In this document: in pieces, positions 35,767 to 45,380 of the stretch
Layout: each line of letters begins with the position of its first letter
Position numbering within the stretch: position 1 is the first letter of the stretch
Assembly (NCBI GenBank): GCA_037718865.1
Contig: JBBJMP010000002.1
Location: forward strand, 1-64,000
Reading direction: 5' to 3'
Source: JADCRZ01 sp037718865
Lineage (GTDB): Bacteria; Bacteroidota; Bacteroidia; Chitinophagales; Chitinophagaceae
DNA length: 64,000 nucleotides
Notes under the pieces: generated by a model
Database searches by the model: none
What the model was told of the DNA's origin: nothing
Seen by the model: the letters and a program-made list of their open reading frames with translations, nothing else
Position numbers and translations under genes: made by a program

Positions 35767-38022
35767 ATGAATAACAGGCTCACGAATTTCATGTGGATGA
35801 TAATGCCCTTCCTGGTTGCAGGAAATTTATTTCCCATGATTACGTTTTCCCAGTCACAAAAGATAGCCCAAAGCAATAACAAGAGCATTGTTCCACAAAA
35901 AAATTTGGAAACATTACGTGCCATTTATGAAGGAAATGAACTTAATGCTAAATCATTTAACGCAAATTGGCTCCCGGATGGTTCTGGTTTTACTGTGCTG
36001 GAAAATGAACCCGGGCTAAGTCAGCGTGTGCTTGCGTCTTATGATGCAGCCAGTGGAAAACGAACGGTCTTGTTCAATCCGAATGATTTGATTCTTTCCG
36101 GTCTTGGTAAAGAAATATTTTCCATTCAGAATTATCAATTTTCAAACGGAGGAAAATGTATTTTAATTCAGTTAAATGGTCAAAATGAAAAAAGCAAGAA
36201 TTCCGGTTATTGGATGTTGGATTTAAAAACCGGAAAAATTCAAAAAGTGATAGCAGGAAGAAACAACATTATTTCTCCTGATGGTCAAAAAGTTCTTTTT
36301 ACAAAAGACGGGAACCTGCAAGTGTATAATTTAAAAAGTGATTCGACAGTTGCACTCACAAATGATGCGGTTAACGGTTCTGTTTCAAACGGGCAATCAG
36401 TTTGGAGTCCTGATGGAAAAAAAATTGCTTTTGTACAAACGGATGAATCCGGGGTGAAACTCAGGTCCGCACTTATTCCTGGTGATCCGTCATATCCCGG
36501 TGTCAGTGAAACAAGGTTTGCCAGAGTCGGCGGCAACATAGCTAAGTTGCGGGTGGGTGTTATCGATGCATCAGGAAAAAAGACACGTTGGGTAGCATTA
36601 CCCATGCCATCGGATGGTTTTTATCTTGGCGAGCTTTCATGGGCAGGCAATTCGGAAACGCTGTTGGTAGAACAATTCAACAGGTTTCGAACTGAGCGAA
36701 ATTTTTTTTTGGCTGATGTAAACAAAGGTACTGTCAGGTCAATTTATAAAGAAAATGATCCGGATTGGGTAGTTGCCAGCTATAATAAAAATGGTGGCCT
36801 TGAATGGTTGCGGGATCATAAAGCCTTTCTTGTATTAAGTGAAAAGGATGGATGGCGTCATGCATTTATAAGCTCAATAGAAAAGAAAGATCAAAAGCTA
36901 CTAACTCCAGGTGATTTCGATGTTATTGATCGTGTAAAGGTGGATGAAGCTGGTGGATGGTTTTATTATAATGCCTCTCCTAAAAACGGAACTCAGAAAT
37001 ATTTGTACAGGGTAAGACTTGATGGCAAGGGCAAGTCTGAACGGGTTACTCCAATAAGTCAACCGGGTACGCATGATTATAAATTTTCCCAAAACGGACA
37101 ATGGGCATTTCATACTTATTCAAATGGGAACACACCACCAGTAACTGAACTGGTAAGTTTTCCTGAACATCGTGTTGTACGGGTGCTTGAAGACAATAGC
37201 ACGCTTAGGGAAAAAATGGAGAAGGCAGCAGTGCAACCCAAAGAGTTTTTTAAGGTTGATATCGGCAATGCTGTGGTCATGGATGGATGGATTATCAAAC
37301 CAAAAGATTTTGATTCTTCCCTAAAATATCCCGTGTTCATTTATGTCTATGGGGAACCGCATGGACAAACAGTTATAGACGCCTGGAATCATTCTTATAC
37401 AGACTTTCATCGGGCGATTGCCGACCTCGGTTACATCGTAATTTCTATGGATAATCGTGGCACTCCTTGCCCCAAAGGAGCTGCATGGCGGCGGGCGGTA
37501 TCGGGTAGCCTGGGCCCACTTTCAACTGAAGAACAAGCGGCAGGAATTTCAGAACTGGGCCGCAAACATTCTTACGTTGACCTCTCCCGTGTTGGTATCT
37601 GGGGTTGGAGCGGCGGCGGATCAAATACCCTCAACGCAATGTTCCGGAAACCTGAAATTTATAAAGTAGGAATTGCAGTGGCTCCCAAACCGCAACCATG
37701 GCTCTACAACGCATGGTTTCAGGAAATTTACATGAAAACACGGGAGGTAAATCCTGAGGGTTATCGCCTGTCTGCGCCTATCAATTTTGCAGAAGGGCTG
37801 GAAGGCGATCTTCTCATTCTTCATGGCACCGGCGAAACGAATACCCATTTACAAATTACCGAAGGATTGGTGGATAGGCTGATAGAACTGGGCAAACCAT
37901 TCGACTATATGGCATACCCCAACCGTGATCATAGTTTACGGGAAGGGAAAGGCACTGTACTGCATGTACGCACACTTATAGTGCGATACCTGCTGCAGCA
38001 TTTGCCGGCGGGGCCAGGATAG
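35767..38022 (+). CDS. S9 family prolyl oligopeptidase/dipeptidyl-peptidase-like protein
   Basis: Exported serine peptidase of 751 residues: signal peptide, an eight-bladed propeller (residues ~60-480) and an alpha/beta-hydrolase domain. The nucleophile is Ser615 in GWSGGGSNT and the His is His722 in PNRDHSL. The Asp position of DPP IV-type enzymes (HGTADDNVH) reads HGTGETNTH, putting Glu690 in place of the acid. Members of S9 cut after proline-type residues. Its place among glycosidases suggests trimming of a Pro/Hyp-rich backbone, which is inference. The Glu variant may be normal for this subfamily. Confidence 0.8.
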   Translation: MNNRLTNFMWMIMPFLVAGNLFPMITFSQSQKIAQSNNKSIVPQKNLETLRAIYEGNELNAKSFNANWLPDGSGFTVLENEPGLSQRVLASYDAASGKRTVLFNPNDLILSGLGKEIFSIQNYQFSNGGKCILIQLNGQNEKSKNSGYWMLDLKTGKIQKVIAGRNNIISPDGQKVLFTKDGNLQVYNLKSDSTVALTNDAVNGSVSNGQSVWSPDGKKIAFVQTDESGVKLRSALIPGDPSYPGVSETRFARVGGNIAKLRVGVIDASGKKTRWVALPMPSDGFYLGELSWAGNSETLLVEQFNRFRTERNFFLADVNKGTVRSIYKENDPDWVVASYNKNGGLEWLRDHKAFLVLSEKDGWRHAFISSIEKKDQKLLTPGDFDVIDRVKVDEAGGWFYYNASPKNGTQKYLYRVRLDGKGKSERVTPISQPGTHDYKFSQNGQWAFHTYSNGNTPPVTELVSFPEHRVVRVLEDNSTLREKMEKAAVQPKEFFKVDIGNAVVMDGWIIKPKDFDSSLKYPVFIYVYGEPHGQTVIDAWNHSYTDFHRAIADLGYIVISMDNRGTPCPKGAAWRRAVSGSLGPLSTEEQAAGISELGRKHSYVDLSRVGIWGWSGGGSNTLNAMFRKPEIYKVGIAVAPKPQPWLYNAWFQEIYMKTREVNPEGYRLSAPINFAEGLEGDLLILHGTGETNTHLQITEGLVDRLIELGKPFDYMAYPNRDHSLREGKGTVLHVRTLIVRYLLQHLPAGPG

Positions 38023-38112
38023 TTATGGGTTATAGAGATTATTAGAATGCTACAAAAATATGCTGCTGTGTTTAAAATAATTGATTTGAATACATTGTTT
38101 GAAAATTTTGCT

Positions 38113-40158
38113 ATGAAGAAAACTTTTTTTGCTTTTTTATTTTTGTTGTTCTGCATTCAGTTTAGCTATGCACAAACAACGCTGACAATTGATCAGGGAA
38201 AAAACTATTCGCCTGTATTCTCCTGCAAGAACGAAACACTTCTTCAATCTCCAAAAGAAGGCTTGTGGGCAATTGCAACGGATTGGCACAATAACTGGAG
38301 TGATGACTGGCATTACGCTTCTGCCGACAGTATGGTAAAGGAAGGCGATTGGACAATACTCTATGGAGAAATAAAATTACCAACCGGAACCTGGAAACTT
38401 CGTGATGCCTATCTCCAGGAAGGAGATAAAATAAAATGTATCCGCCGCTACGAATGGCATGGAAAAGAAACACTGTCAAAGGTTACACTGGCTATTCGCT
38501 GGGACTTACCTGATTATACCAAAAAGATTTTTATGCCGGGAATTCTCTATTATGGAAACCCTTCCGGTTACCGAAATTGTAGTACCTGCGTTGCAACGTT
38601 TGACAAAGACTATGCTCCGGAAGCCATGTTTGAAGAGCATCGGTTTTCCATGCCGTTTGTATGCGCAGAAATTCCGTTAGGTAACCAGATTTTTGGCGTC
38701 TCCTTACATACCAAGCCATCGCTTGCACCTTATGCAAACATTGCCGATCAGTGGTGGTCTCTCGGCGTTAGCGCAAAAAACAATACAACAGAACTAGAGC
38801 TACTCTCTGGCCCTATTGCTATGAACGGGCAGCGAAGTGTTGCAAAAGCCTTTCAGGATAAACCGCTGCCTTATGGAGACACCTGGCTGAATGTGAAACC
38901 CAACGCCGTGATCGAAAAAACTTTTTACATTGAAGCGCATGCTGTAAAACAAGAGGGCTTTGCATTTAAAGAAGCTATGCAAACCAGCTTAGATATTTTT
39001 AAACCTTTCTATTCGGAGGATATGCCAACATTTAAGGAGATCATTAAATCGAAATATAATTTTGCAAATACCCGTTGGTTCCAGGATAAAAATACGGCAG
39101 GTTTTGGTATGTACCCATTTAAAAAGAACCCGGCGTATGTAATGGGCTGGTGTGGCCAGGCAGAATCTCTTGGCTTTGCTTTACAACAATTAAAACCAAT
39201 TTTAAAAGATGAGCGGATTGATAACCAGGTGCAAAGTTCGATGGATTTCTTATCAGGTTCTCCATTCAATGACGAAGGTTTCTTTCTAAATTATGTAGTT
39301 GAAAAAAATAAATGGGAAGCCCAGGATAATGTTTCGCAGGGCCAGGCAATGTACAGTTTTGCGAAAGCAATAGAATCTGCAAAGAAGAATGGAGAATATA
39401 ATTATTCCAAATGGCAAACCTTTTTAAAAAAGGCTTGCGATGTTCAATCTTTGCGAATTTTAAAAGATGATTGGAACCCCGGCTCAACCAATGAAGCCTT
39501 CTACATTTCGCCACTATGCCTGGCTGCAAAAATGTTTAATAATAAGCAATATGCGTCGGCTGCCCGTAAAGCTACAGATGTATATGCAAAGCGGCATCTC
39601 TCCATGAAGGAGCCGTATTGGGGCGGCACACTTGATGCTAGTTGTGAAGATAAAGAAGGTGCCTGGGCAGCATTCCAGGGGTTTCTGGCCATGTATGAGT
39701 TTTCTAACGAACAAAAGTATTTAGACTATGCTACACATGCCGGTTATGTTACGCTCAGCTACATGGCAGATTGGGATATCCCGATGCCGCCATCCCGGTT
39801 AGAAAACCATGGATTTAAGTCACGGGGCTGGACCGTAGTGTCGGCGCAAAACCAACACCTGGATGCTTTTGGCGTATTTTTTACCCCGGAATTTTATAAG
39901 CTTGGCATATACCTGCATGACGAAAATCTTAAACGCATAGCCATTTTAATGTTCCGTTCCTGCGGGCAAATGATTGATCCGTTTGGCTCACATGGTGAGC
40001 AAATACAACATACAAATTTTGCGCAGGCGGGCGATTTGTCCAACATCTATACTTTTCGTGGCGGCTATGTTGAGCACTGGACTGTGTTTTGGCTGACAGC
40101 ACATTTTTTAAATGCAGCTGCAAGATTTTATGAGATTGATAAAAATATTTTGAATTGA
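38113..40158 (+). CDS. Secreted (alpha/alpha)-barrel-like protein, probable glycoside hydrolase
   Basis: Protein of 681 residues from the ATG at 38113, which starts a clean signal peptide (FAFLFLLFCIQFSYAQ); an in-frame ATG at 38047 would add 22 residues before it. The first ~270 residues are beta-rich and the remainder strongly helical, with repeated aromatic/acidic helices (AGFGMYPFKKNPAYVMGW, TLDASCEDKEGAWAAFQGFL, SRGWTVVSAQNQHLDAFGV). That is the outline of sandwich plus (alpha/alpha)6 toroid hydrolases such as GH127/GH142-type arabinosidases, but I cannot assign a family or name catalytic residues. A MITE-like element begins 2 bp after its stop. Confidence 0.55.
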   Translation: MKKTFFAFLFLLFCIQFSYAQTTLTIDQGKNYSPVFSCKNETLLQSPKEGLWAIATDWHNNWSDDWHYASADSMVKEGDWTILYGEIKLPTGTWKLRDAYLQEGDKIKCIRRYEWHGKETLSKVTLAIRWDLPDYTKKIFMPGILYYGNPSGYRNCSTCVATFDKDYAPEAMFEEHRFSMPFVCAEIPLGNQIFGVSLHTKPSLAPYANIADQWWSLGVSAKNNTTELELLSGPIAMNGQRSVAKAFQDKPLPYGDTWLNVKPNAVIEKTFYIEAHAVKQEGFAFKEAMQTSLDIFKPFYSEDMPTFKEIIKSKYNFANTRWFQDKNTAGFGMYPFKKNPAYVMGWCGQAESLGFALQQLKPILKDERIDNQVQSSMDFLSGSPFNDEGFFLNYVVEKNKWEAQDNVSQGQAMYSFAKAIESAKKNGEYNYSKWQTFLKKACDVQSLRILKDDWNPGSTNEAFYISPLCLAAKMFNNKQYASAARKATDVYAKRHLSMKEPYWGGTLDASCEDKEGAWAAFQGFLAMYEFSNEQKYLDYATHAGYVTLSYMADWDIPMPPSRLENHGFKSRGWTVVSAQNQHLDAFGVFFTPEFYKLGIYLHDENLKRIAILMFRSCGQMIDPFGSHGEQIQHTNFAQAGDLSNIYTFRGGYVEHWTVFWLTAHFLNAAARFYEIDKNILN

Positions 40159-40160
40159 TT

Positions 40161-40275
40161 GGGCGCATTTCAAATTGTCGCACCTGATTTCGGCCGGTGG
40201 GGACACCGGCCGAGGCTGAGCCGTGGTTGGTGTCCTCACCAACCACTTCATGCAGCGACAATTTGAAATGCACCC
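40161..40275. mobile_element. 115-bp MITE-like element with two internal hairpins
   Basis: The ends are inverted repeats of 21 bp with one mismatch (GGGCGCATTTCAAATT... and its complement). Inside are two perfect hairpins: CGGCCGGTG-GGGA-CACCGGCCG (40191-40212) and GTGGTTGGTG-TCCT-CACCAACCAC (40223-40246), so a single strand would fold as a cloverleaf. Identical 8-bp direct repeats AATTGATT flank it (40153-40160 and 40276-40283), as expected for a target-site duplication. It has no coding capacity and is much more GC-rich than its surroundings. The left duplication includes the stop codon of the preceding gene. Confidence 0.8.
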
Positions 40276-40316
40276 AATTGATTTCATCAACATTAATATT
40301 TTAAACTCTTAATACA

Positions 40317-42014
40317 ATGATAAAAAATATTTTAAAATGTGGTAACTATCGGATTATTTTTCGCCTTTCCCTGTTTGGTATATTCTTCCTGAGTGCTTTC
40401 AATTTGTCGGCTCAGACTAAAGGCAACGCTTCAAACAATAAAAAAAATATTGATACCACCAAGTTGAAACAATTATCGGAAGGGCTACATGGATATATTT
40501 CAATGAATTTACCAAAGCAAAAAGATGGTTTTGGTTATGGTGTAAGTTTTTATGTAAGCGCATGGCCTTTATTAGAGAAGCCCCTTTCGGATTTTCAGAT
40601 AGGTCTGCCAGGAACATGGATTTCCCCGGATAACAGAGGCTTCGAAGAACCTCTTTGCCCGGTTGGAACCTATGCAAGAGATAATTGGCCTCAAAGAGGG
40701 CCTTCCTATCGGGATGTTTTTCAAACGATAGAAGGTAGTCTTGGCTTCTGGGGAAGTACCCAATTTGGTTCTACTACTGCAAAATTCCGGATGAATGGAA
40801 CTGCAAATTGTTACAACGGTGAAATATCTTCACCCGGCTGGGGTTTTGGAAGAACCAGACCACTTGAAGGTGACCAGATGGGGATAGCTCAATTAAGCAA
40901 TCATATACTGGTACCTCCTGATGGACTTACCTTTAAAAAAGGCACTTCCGGCGAATTGATGGGATATGCATGGATGGCTTTACCAATTGTGTCGGCACAA
41001 GCGAAACAAAATGGCAACGCTCCTTCGGGAAACCAAAGCTGGACTTGCTTTTTAAATGCTGAAAATTTTAAGGGCCCTGTGGCATTTTATATTCCCCGTG
41101 TGTGGAGCAGGATAGCAGATAAATATCCTACAGCAGAAGGTCGTACCCTTGATACCAGGGAAGGAAATGTTGGTTCGGGCGCTATTGAAATAAATACTGT
41201 TCCCCGTTTTGAAGCCAAAGATGCAAAAGGAATTGTTTACACAAAAATTCCACGATTACAGTTTCCCGTAAATGAAAATGGCGTTACTGTGCTGATGCAG
41301 GATGCTACTATATATTCCAAAGATGCCATTTTTCAGCCATCGGAAAAATGGTTTGATGGCGGAAACAATACATCGGGAAAATTTGATGCGGATGCTTCTT
41401 TTATTCCTGAATGTACTACCCGGCCTACATCTTATGACCAAGGTCCAAACGCCACAAAAATTTCAGGTGTTGATGCTTATTTCCAGGAAACCATGATTGG
41501 TAAATCATCTTATGGATTAAAATGGAAGAAAGAATCTACAAAAGGAATGCAATATTTCCCCGAATATTTTAGGAAGGAAGGCGATCATATGGTTGCCATC
41601 AGTGCAACAGAAGTTCCTGACGAAACTAATTTAAAAGGGCAAAAATTTGCTTCGGCTAAAAGAGGCAAGCCATATACTTCCCCAACCGAAAAAGGTACGG
41701 TGTGGAATTCACCCGGCCCAAAGGCAGGACCATTTAAAGCAACCTTGAGTGATGGCTCTGTAGTTACTTATTATTGGTACAAATTTATTGACCAACCTTC
41801 TTTACAATCTTTAAAATTGAGTGATGCAGAAAAAAACGCTATCCAGCAAAGAGTAGAATGGATTCATACAAACTGGACATCAGACAAAGAATATATAGCA
41901 CCACCATCCCAGGGAAAATTGGCAACAATGGATAATGCAATTATTGTAAATCCACCAAAAGGTTTTGAGAAAGGCTATGTACCTGTTGTTACGAGGCAGG
42001 AAGCAGGTAAATAA
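40317..42014 (+). CDS. Secreted protein of unknown function, 565 aa
   Basis: Signal peptide (residues ~15-33, LFGIFFLSAFNLSAQ). The mature protein is rich in Gly, Trp and aromatic residues and predicted beta strands: FGYGVSFYVSAWPLL, GLPGTWISPDN, SSPGWGFGRTRPLEGDQMG, FYIPRVWSRIADKYP. I do not recognise a family. The composition suggests a beta-sandwich or propeller that could bind or cleave glycan. It is placed between the MITE and GH43, and no overlaps or frame defects are seen. Confidence 0.7.
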   Translation: MIKNILKCGNYRIIFRLSLFGIFFLSAFNLSAQTKGNASNNKKNIDTTKLKQLSEGLHGYISMNLPKQKDGFGYGVSFYVSAWPLLEKPLSDFQIGLPGTWISPDNRGFEEPLCPVGTYARDNWPQRGPSYRDVFQTIEGSLGFWGSTQFGSTTAKFRMNGTANCYNGEISSPGWGFGRTRPLEGDQMGIAQLSNHILVPPDGLTFKKGTSGELMGYAWMALPIVSAQAKQNGNAPSGNQSWTCFLNAENFKGPVAFYIPRVWSRIADKYPTAEGRTLDTREGNVGSGAIEINTVPRFEAKDAKGIVYTKIPRLQFPVNENGVTVLMQDATIYSKDAIFQPSEKWFDGGNNTSGKFDADASFIPECTTRPTSYDQGPNATKISGVDAYFQETMIGKSSYGLKWKKESTKGMQYFPEYFRKEGDHMVAISATEVPDETNLKGQKFASAKRGKPYTSPTEKGTVWNSPGPKAGPFKATLSDGSVVTYYWYKFIDQPSLQSLKLSDAEKNAIQQRVEWIHTNWTSDKEYIAPPSQGKLATMDNAIIVNPPKGFEKGYVPVVTRQEAGK

Positions 42015-42135
42015 ATAAAAGTTGAAAAGACCCACTGCGGGATTATGCTCTCAGTTTTAAAGAAGAAGTCGTTTTTGGCTGAAGTTCTTCTTTTATTTAA
42101 AGTCAGGAATTAAATAATCAGTTAAATCAAACTAT

Positions 42136-43179
42136 ATGTTACTTCTCAATGCTGTTGTTGCGGCAAAAGTCCAATCCAAACCAAATATTTCTGTAAAGGG
42201 ATATCCGTATCAAATTCGATTTTCCAATCTACTTATCCTGATAATCGCCACTTCTTTTTTTAGTTGTAACCAGGTGAAGCATTTGACAATTACTAACCCG
42301 ATTGTTGAAGGTGATTATGCTGATCCTTCCATTATCAAGCAAGATGGAAAGTATTTTATTTATGCAACCATTGATCCCTGGGGGGCAGACAGCCTTGCTG
42401 TAATGTATTCCAGTGATTTTAAAAACTGGGAAACCGCTCGTCTAAACTGGCCTAACAAAACAGCATGCACAAGTCCAACATCCTCAGGGAATGCGGTATG
42501 GGCACCTTCGGTTATTAAAGCTGCTAATGGCAGGTTTTATATGTATGTATCAGTAGGTAGCGAAGTGTGGGTTGGCGTAAGTGAACATCCCCTGGGACCA
42601 TGGAAAAATGCAAAAGAAGACAATTCCCCTCTTCTCGCTGCTACCCTTTTCCCAAAATTTAATATGATAGATGCTGAAGCATTTATTGATGATAACGGAG
42701 AAGTTTACCTGTACTGGGGATCTGGGTTTAATTGGACGAATGGACATTGCTTTGTTGTTAATTTATCCAAAGATATGGTGAGCTTTAAGAGTGATCCTGT
42801 TGATGTAACACCTCCTAATTTCTTTGAAGGAGCCTATATGATGAAAAATAAAAATAAATATTATTTGATGTATTCGGATGGACTATGTTATAATGAAACG
42901 TATAAAGTTCGGTATTCCATGGGGGACTCTCCTTTAGGGCCTTGGACAGAAGGGAAAAACAGTCCAATACTAACTACAAGTGCAGATAGTGTCACTGTTG
43001 GTCCGGGTCATCATACCGTTTACAAGGACAAAGGACAACCCTATATTCTTTATCATCGCATTCGGGAAAGTAATGATAAAGGTTTATTTAGACAACTTGC
43101 TATTGATAGTTTGAATTTTGATTCGCAAGGTTTTATTGAAAAAATTAAATACAAAGGAGTCAGTGGTTTGGGAAAATAA
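42136..43179 (+). CDS. GH43 family glycosidase, lipoprotein
   Basis: Five-bladed propeller of 347 residues, probably an exo-acting alpha-L-arabinofuranosidase or beta-xylosidase. The three acidic residues are visible: Asp63 in GDYADPSI (base), Asp179 in MIDAEAF and Glu231 in FFEGAYM (acid). A lipobox (SFFSC, Cys44) marks a cell-surface lipoprotein, but it is preceded by about 28 unusual residues; no better start codon lies between, so the original start may have mutated (an ATT is in the right place near residue 27). GH51 follows after 12 bp. Confidence 0.85.
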   Translation: MLLLNAVVAAKVQSKPNISVKGYPYQIRFSNLLILIIATSFFSCNQVKHLTITNPIVEGDYADPSIIKQDGKYFIYATIDPWGADSLAVMYSSDFKNWETARLNWPNKTACTSPTSSGNAVWAPSVIKAANGRFYMYVSVGSEVWVGVSEHPLGPWKNAKEDNSPLLAATLFPKFNMIDAEAFIDDNGEVYLYWGSGFNWTNGHCFVVNLSKDMVSFKSDPVDVTPPNFFEGAYMMKNKNKYYLMYSDGLCYNETYKVRYSMGDSPLGPWTEGKNSPILTTSADSVTVGPGHHTVYKDKGQPYILYHRIRESNDKGLFRQLAIDSLNFDSQGFIEKIKYKGVSGLGK

Positions 43180-43191
43180 AAATATAGAAAA

Positions 43192-45186
43192 GTGAATAAA
43201 TTAGTACTATCAATATTTCTTGGGACATTTTTTTCATCTGGACAAAACGCTGATGCACAGGTTTCGGAATACAAAATTAAGCATGTTATTACGGTCGAGA
43301 AACCTGTAAGCCCTTTATTGTACGGAAGTTTTATAGAGTTGGGCTTTGGCCGATACGATAACCTGTGGGCTGAAATGCTTTACAATCGCAGTTTTGAAGA
43401 AGACAGCGCATTTACGACCGACTGGGTACAATTTACTAAACCCCAAAAAGAGATGGAAGACTGGTGGCATTCGGGTTACGAACAACAACCCTGGTACTTG
43501 TCAAAATCAATGGACGATAGTCTTTCGAATTATGATAAAAATCGGAGCTATTGGCCGGCATGTCACTCAAAAACCAATATCAACATAATAAACAAATCCA
43601 AAACAGATCCTGTGTATTTTGCCCAGGACGGCATGGTTATCCGTAAAGGAATGAGCTATCACTTCTCAGGGTATTTTAACAATGGAAATGGTTTTGGCGC
43701 TGAAAAATACTCGAAGGATCAGGTAACGATAATCGTCGGCTTATATAAGGAAATGGATTTGTCTCAGCCAATTGTTGAAAAAACACTTCTAATCAATACA
43801 TCCTCTTTTGATAAGTATGAACTGGAACTGCCCGCTTCTGATTATGAGGGCCGTGCTACTTTCGCAATAAAAATACCGGCAAATAAGCATATCGGTGTTG
43901 ATTTGGTCTCGTTGATGCCTGCCGATAACATAAAGGGATGGCGAAAAGATGTGATTAACACGACAAAAACCAGCTTGGGTGTTTCCTACATGCGATTTCC
44001 CGGTGGTTGTTATGCATCTTTTTACGACTGGCGTGATGGCATCGGCGATCCCTTTTATCGTTCCGTGGATTTGGTGTCCTTCTGGGGAAGCCCTGTCATC
44101 AATGATATTGGCACCCTTGAATTTGTAGAATTCTGCCGTGAACTTAATGCAGAGCCCCAAATTTGTGTTCCACTCATGTTCAAATCCATTGAAAATACAT
44201 TGGAATGGCTTTCTTTCTGCAATGAACCAAATAATAAATTAAGGGCAAAGTATGGTCATCCGGAGCCCTTAAATGTGAAATACTGGGAATTGGAAAATGA
44301 GATGTACCGGAAAATGGATGCGATAACTTATGCCGGGAAATGTGCCGAATTTTCAAAGGCGATGAAAGAAATCGATCCGACCATCAAAACAATCATGGGC
44401 GATTACTGGATTTACAATTCCAAACTTAAAGAAATGCTTGAAATTGCAGGCCCTTATATTGACATTGTAAATAACCGTGGAGGAGGCATTGCTGAACAAG
44501 CTGCAGACATCGCAATAATTAGGGAATACAATAAAAAAAACAACAGATCCATTCAGATATGCCACAGCGAATTCCGGGCACCTCTGGAGCGCTCTACCAA
44601 AGGAGTGGATGGATTAAACCGGGTTGAGAGTGTCAACAATGAGTCGCTTCAGAATATGTCGGTAAGGTGGGCTTTTGGCATGAGTGTGCTGGATCAGTTT
44701 ATTCATTTTCAGAATTTTGGTGGAGACTACGCCTATCTTAATTTCACCAGCTTAAATGATACATGGGGTGAAAATCTCATCAACATCTCAAAAGAAGGTG
44801 TCTATCTTTCATCTTCCGGCAAAGCACTGGAATTGCTAAACAAACTTCAAATTGCCTATCCTGTAGAAATTAGCGACAAAGAAAAAGATCGGGATATTGT
44901 ACTGCAGGCTGCCTGGAACAAGGAAAAAACCAGCTTCACGCTGATAGCCCTCAATTTTAGCGGGATCAATAAAGCATGTTCATTTAACCTGAGCGATCTC
45001 AACACGAAGTTTGATCCTATAAAAAACCATGCTGTGGTTTATGCCGATAATCTAAAAGATTTTAATTCGCCAAAAGAACACAATAAAATCAAAAGTATCG
45101 ATGATAAAATAAAAATAGAGAAAAATACTTTCAGCACAAAACTTAAACCTTATTCTGCCAATGCCTGGGTGTTTTCTGTACGATAG
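43192..45186 (+). CDS. GH51 alpha-L-arabinofuranosidase, secreted
   Basis: Retaining arabinofuranosidase-family enzyme of 664 residues with a signal peptide ending about NADAQ. An N-terminal carbohydrate-binding sandwich (residues ~30-255) precedes the (beta/alpha)8 barrel. The acid/base is Glu370 in ELENEMY and the nucleophile Glu460 in CHSEFRA; MRFPGGCYASFYDWRDGIG is the usual GH51 substrate-site segment. GTG start 12 bp after GH43, so the two are translationally close. It removes alpha-L-Araf from arabinan, arabinoxylan or Hyp-arabinosides. Confidence 0.92.
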   Translation: MNKLVLSIFLGTFFSSGQNADAQVSEYKIKHVITVEKPVSPLLYGSFIELGFGRYDNLWAEMLYNRSFEEDSAFTTDWVQFTKPQKEMEDWWHSGYEQQPWYLSKSMDDSLSNYDKNRSYWPACHSKTNINIINKSKTDPVYFAQDGMVIRKGMSYHFSGYFNNGNGFGAEKYSKDQVTIIVGLYKEMDLSQPIVEKTLLINTSSFDKYELELPASDYEGRATFAIKIPANKHIGVDLVSLMPADNIKGWRKDVINTTKTSLGVSYMRFPGGCYASFYDWRDGIGDPFYRSVDLVSFWGSPVINDIGTLEFVEFCRELNAEPQICVPLMFKSIENTLEWLSFCNEPNNKLRAKYGHPEPLNVKYWELENEMYRKMDAITYAGKCAEFSKAMKEIDPTIKTIMGDYWIYNSKLKEMLEIAGPYIDIVNNRGGGIAEQAADIAIIREYNKKNNRSIQICHSEFRAPLERSTKGVDGLNRVESVNNESLQNMSVRWAFGMSVLDQFIHFQNFGGDYAYLNFTSLNDTWGENLINISKEGVYLSSSGKALELLNKLQIAYPVEISDKEKDRDIVLQAAWNKEKTSFTLIALNFSGINKACSFNLSDLNTKFDPIKNHAVVYADNLKDFNSPKEHNKIKSIDDKIKIEKNTFSTKLKPYSANAWVFSVR

Positions 45187-45380
45187 TCAGCATATCAATT
45201 TAATGCTTTACCAAATAAAAAAGATGCCTCAATATTTGTGAATAATTAATTAAAATGAACCACTTAACATACAGGTGCCCATCACTCTTTTAATTTCCAA
45301 AAAAAAATACCAAAGGTATTATTGAGAAAAATTTAAATAAAAAATGGCCCCGGTTCGATCCTCCTAAAACCAATTATGAT

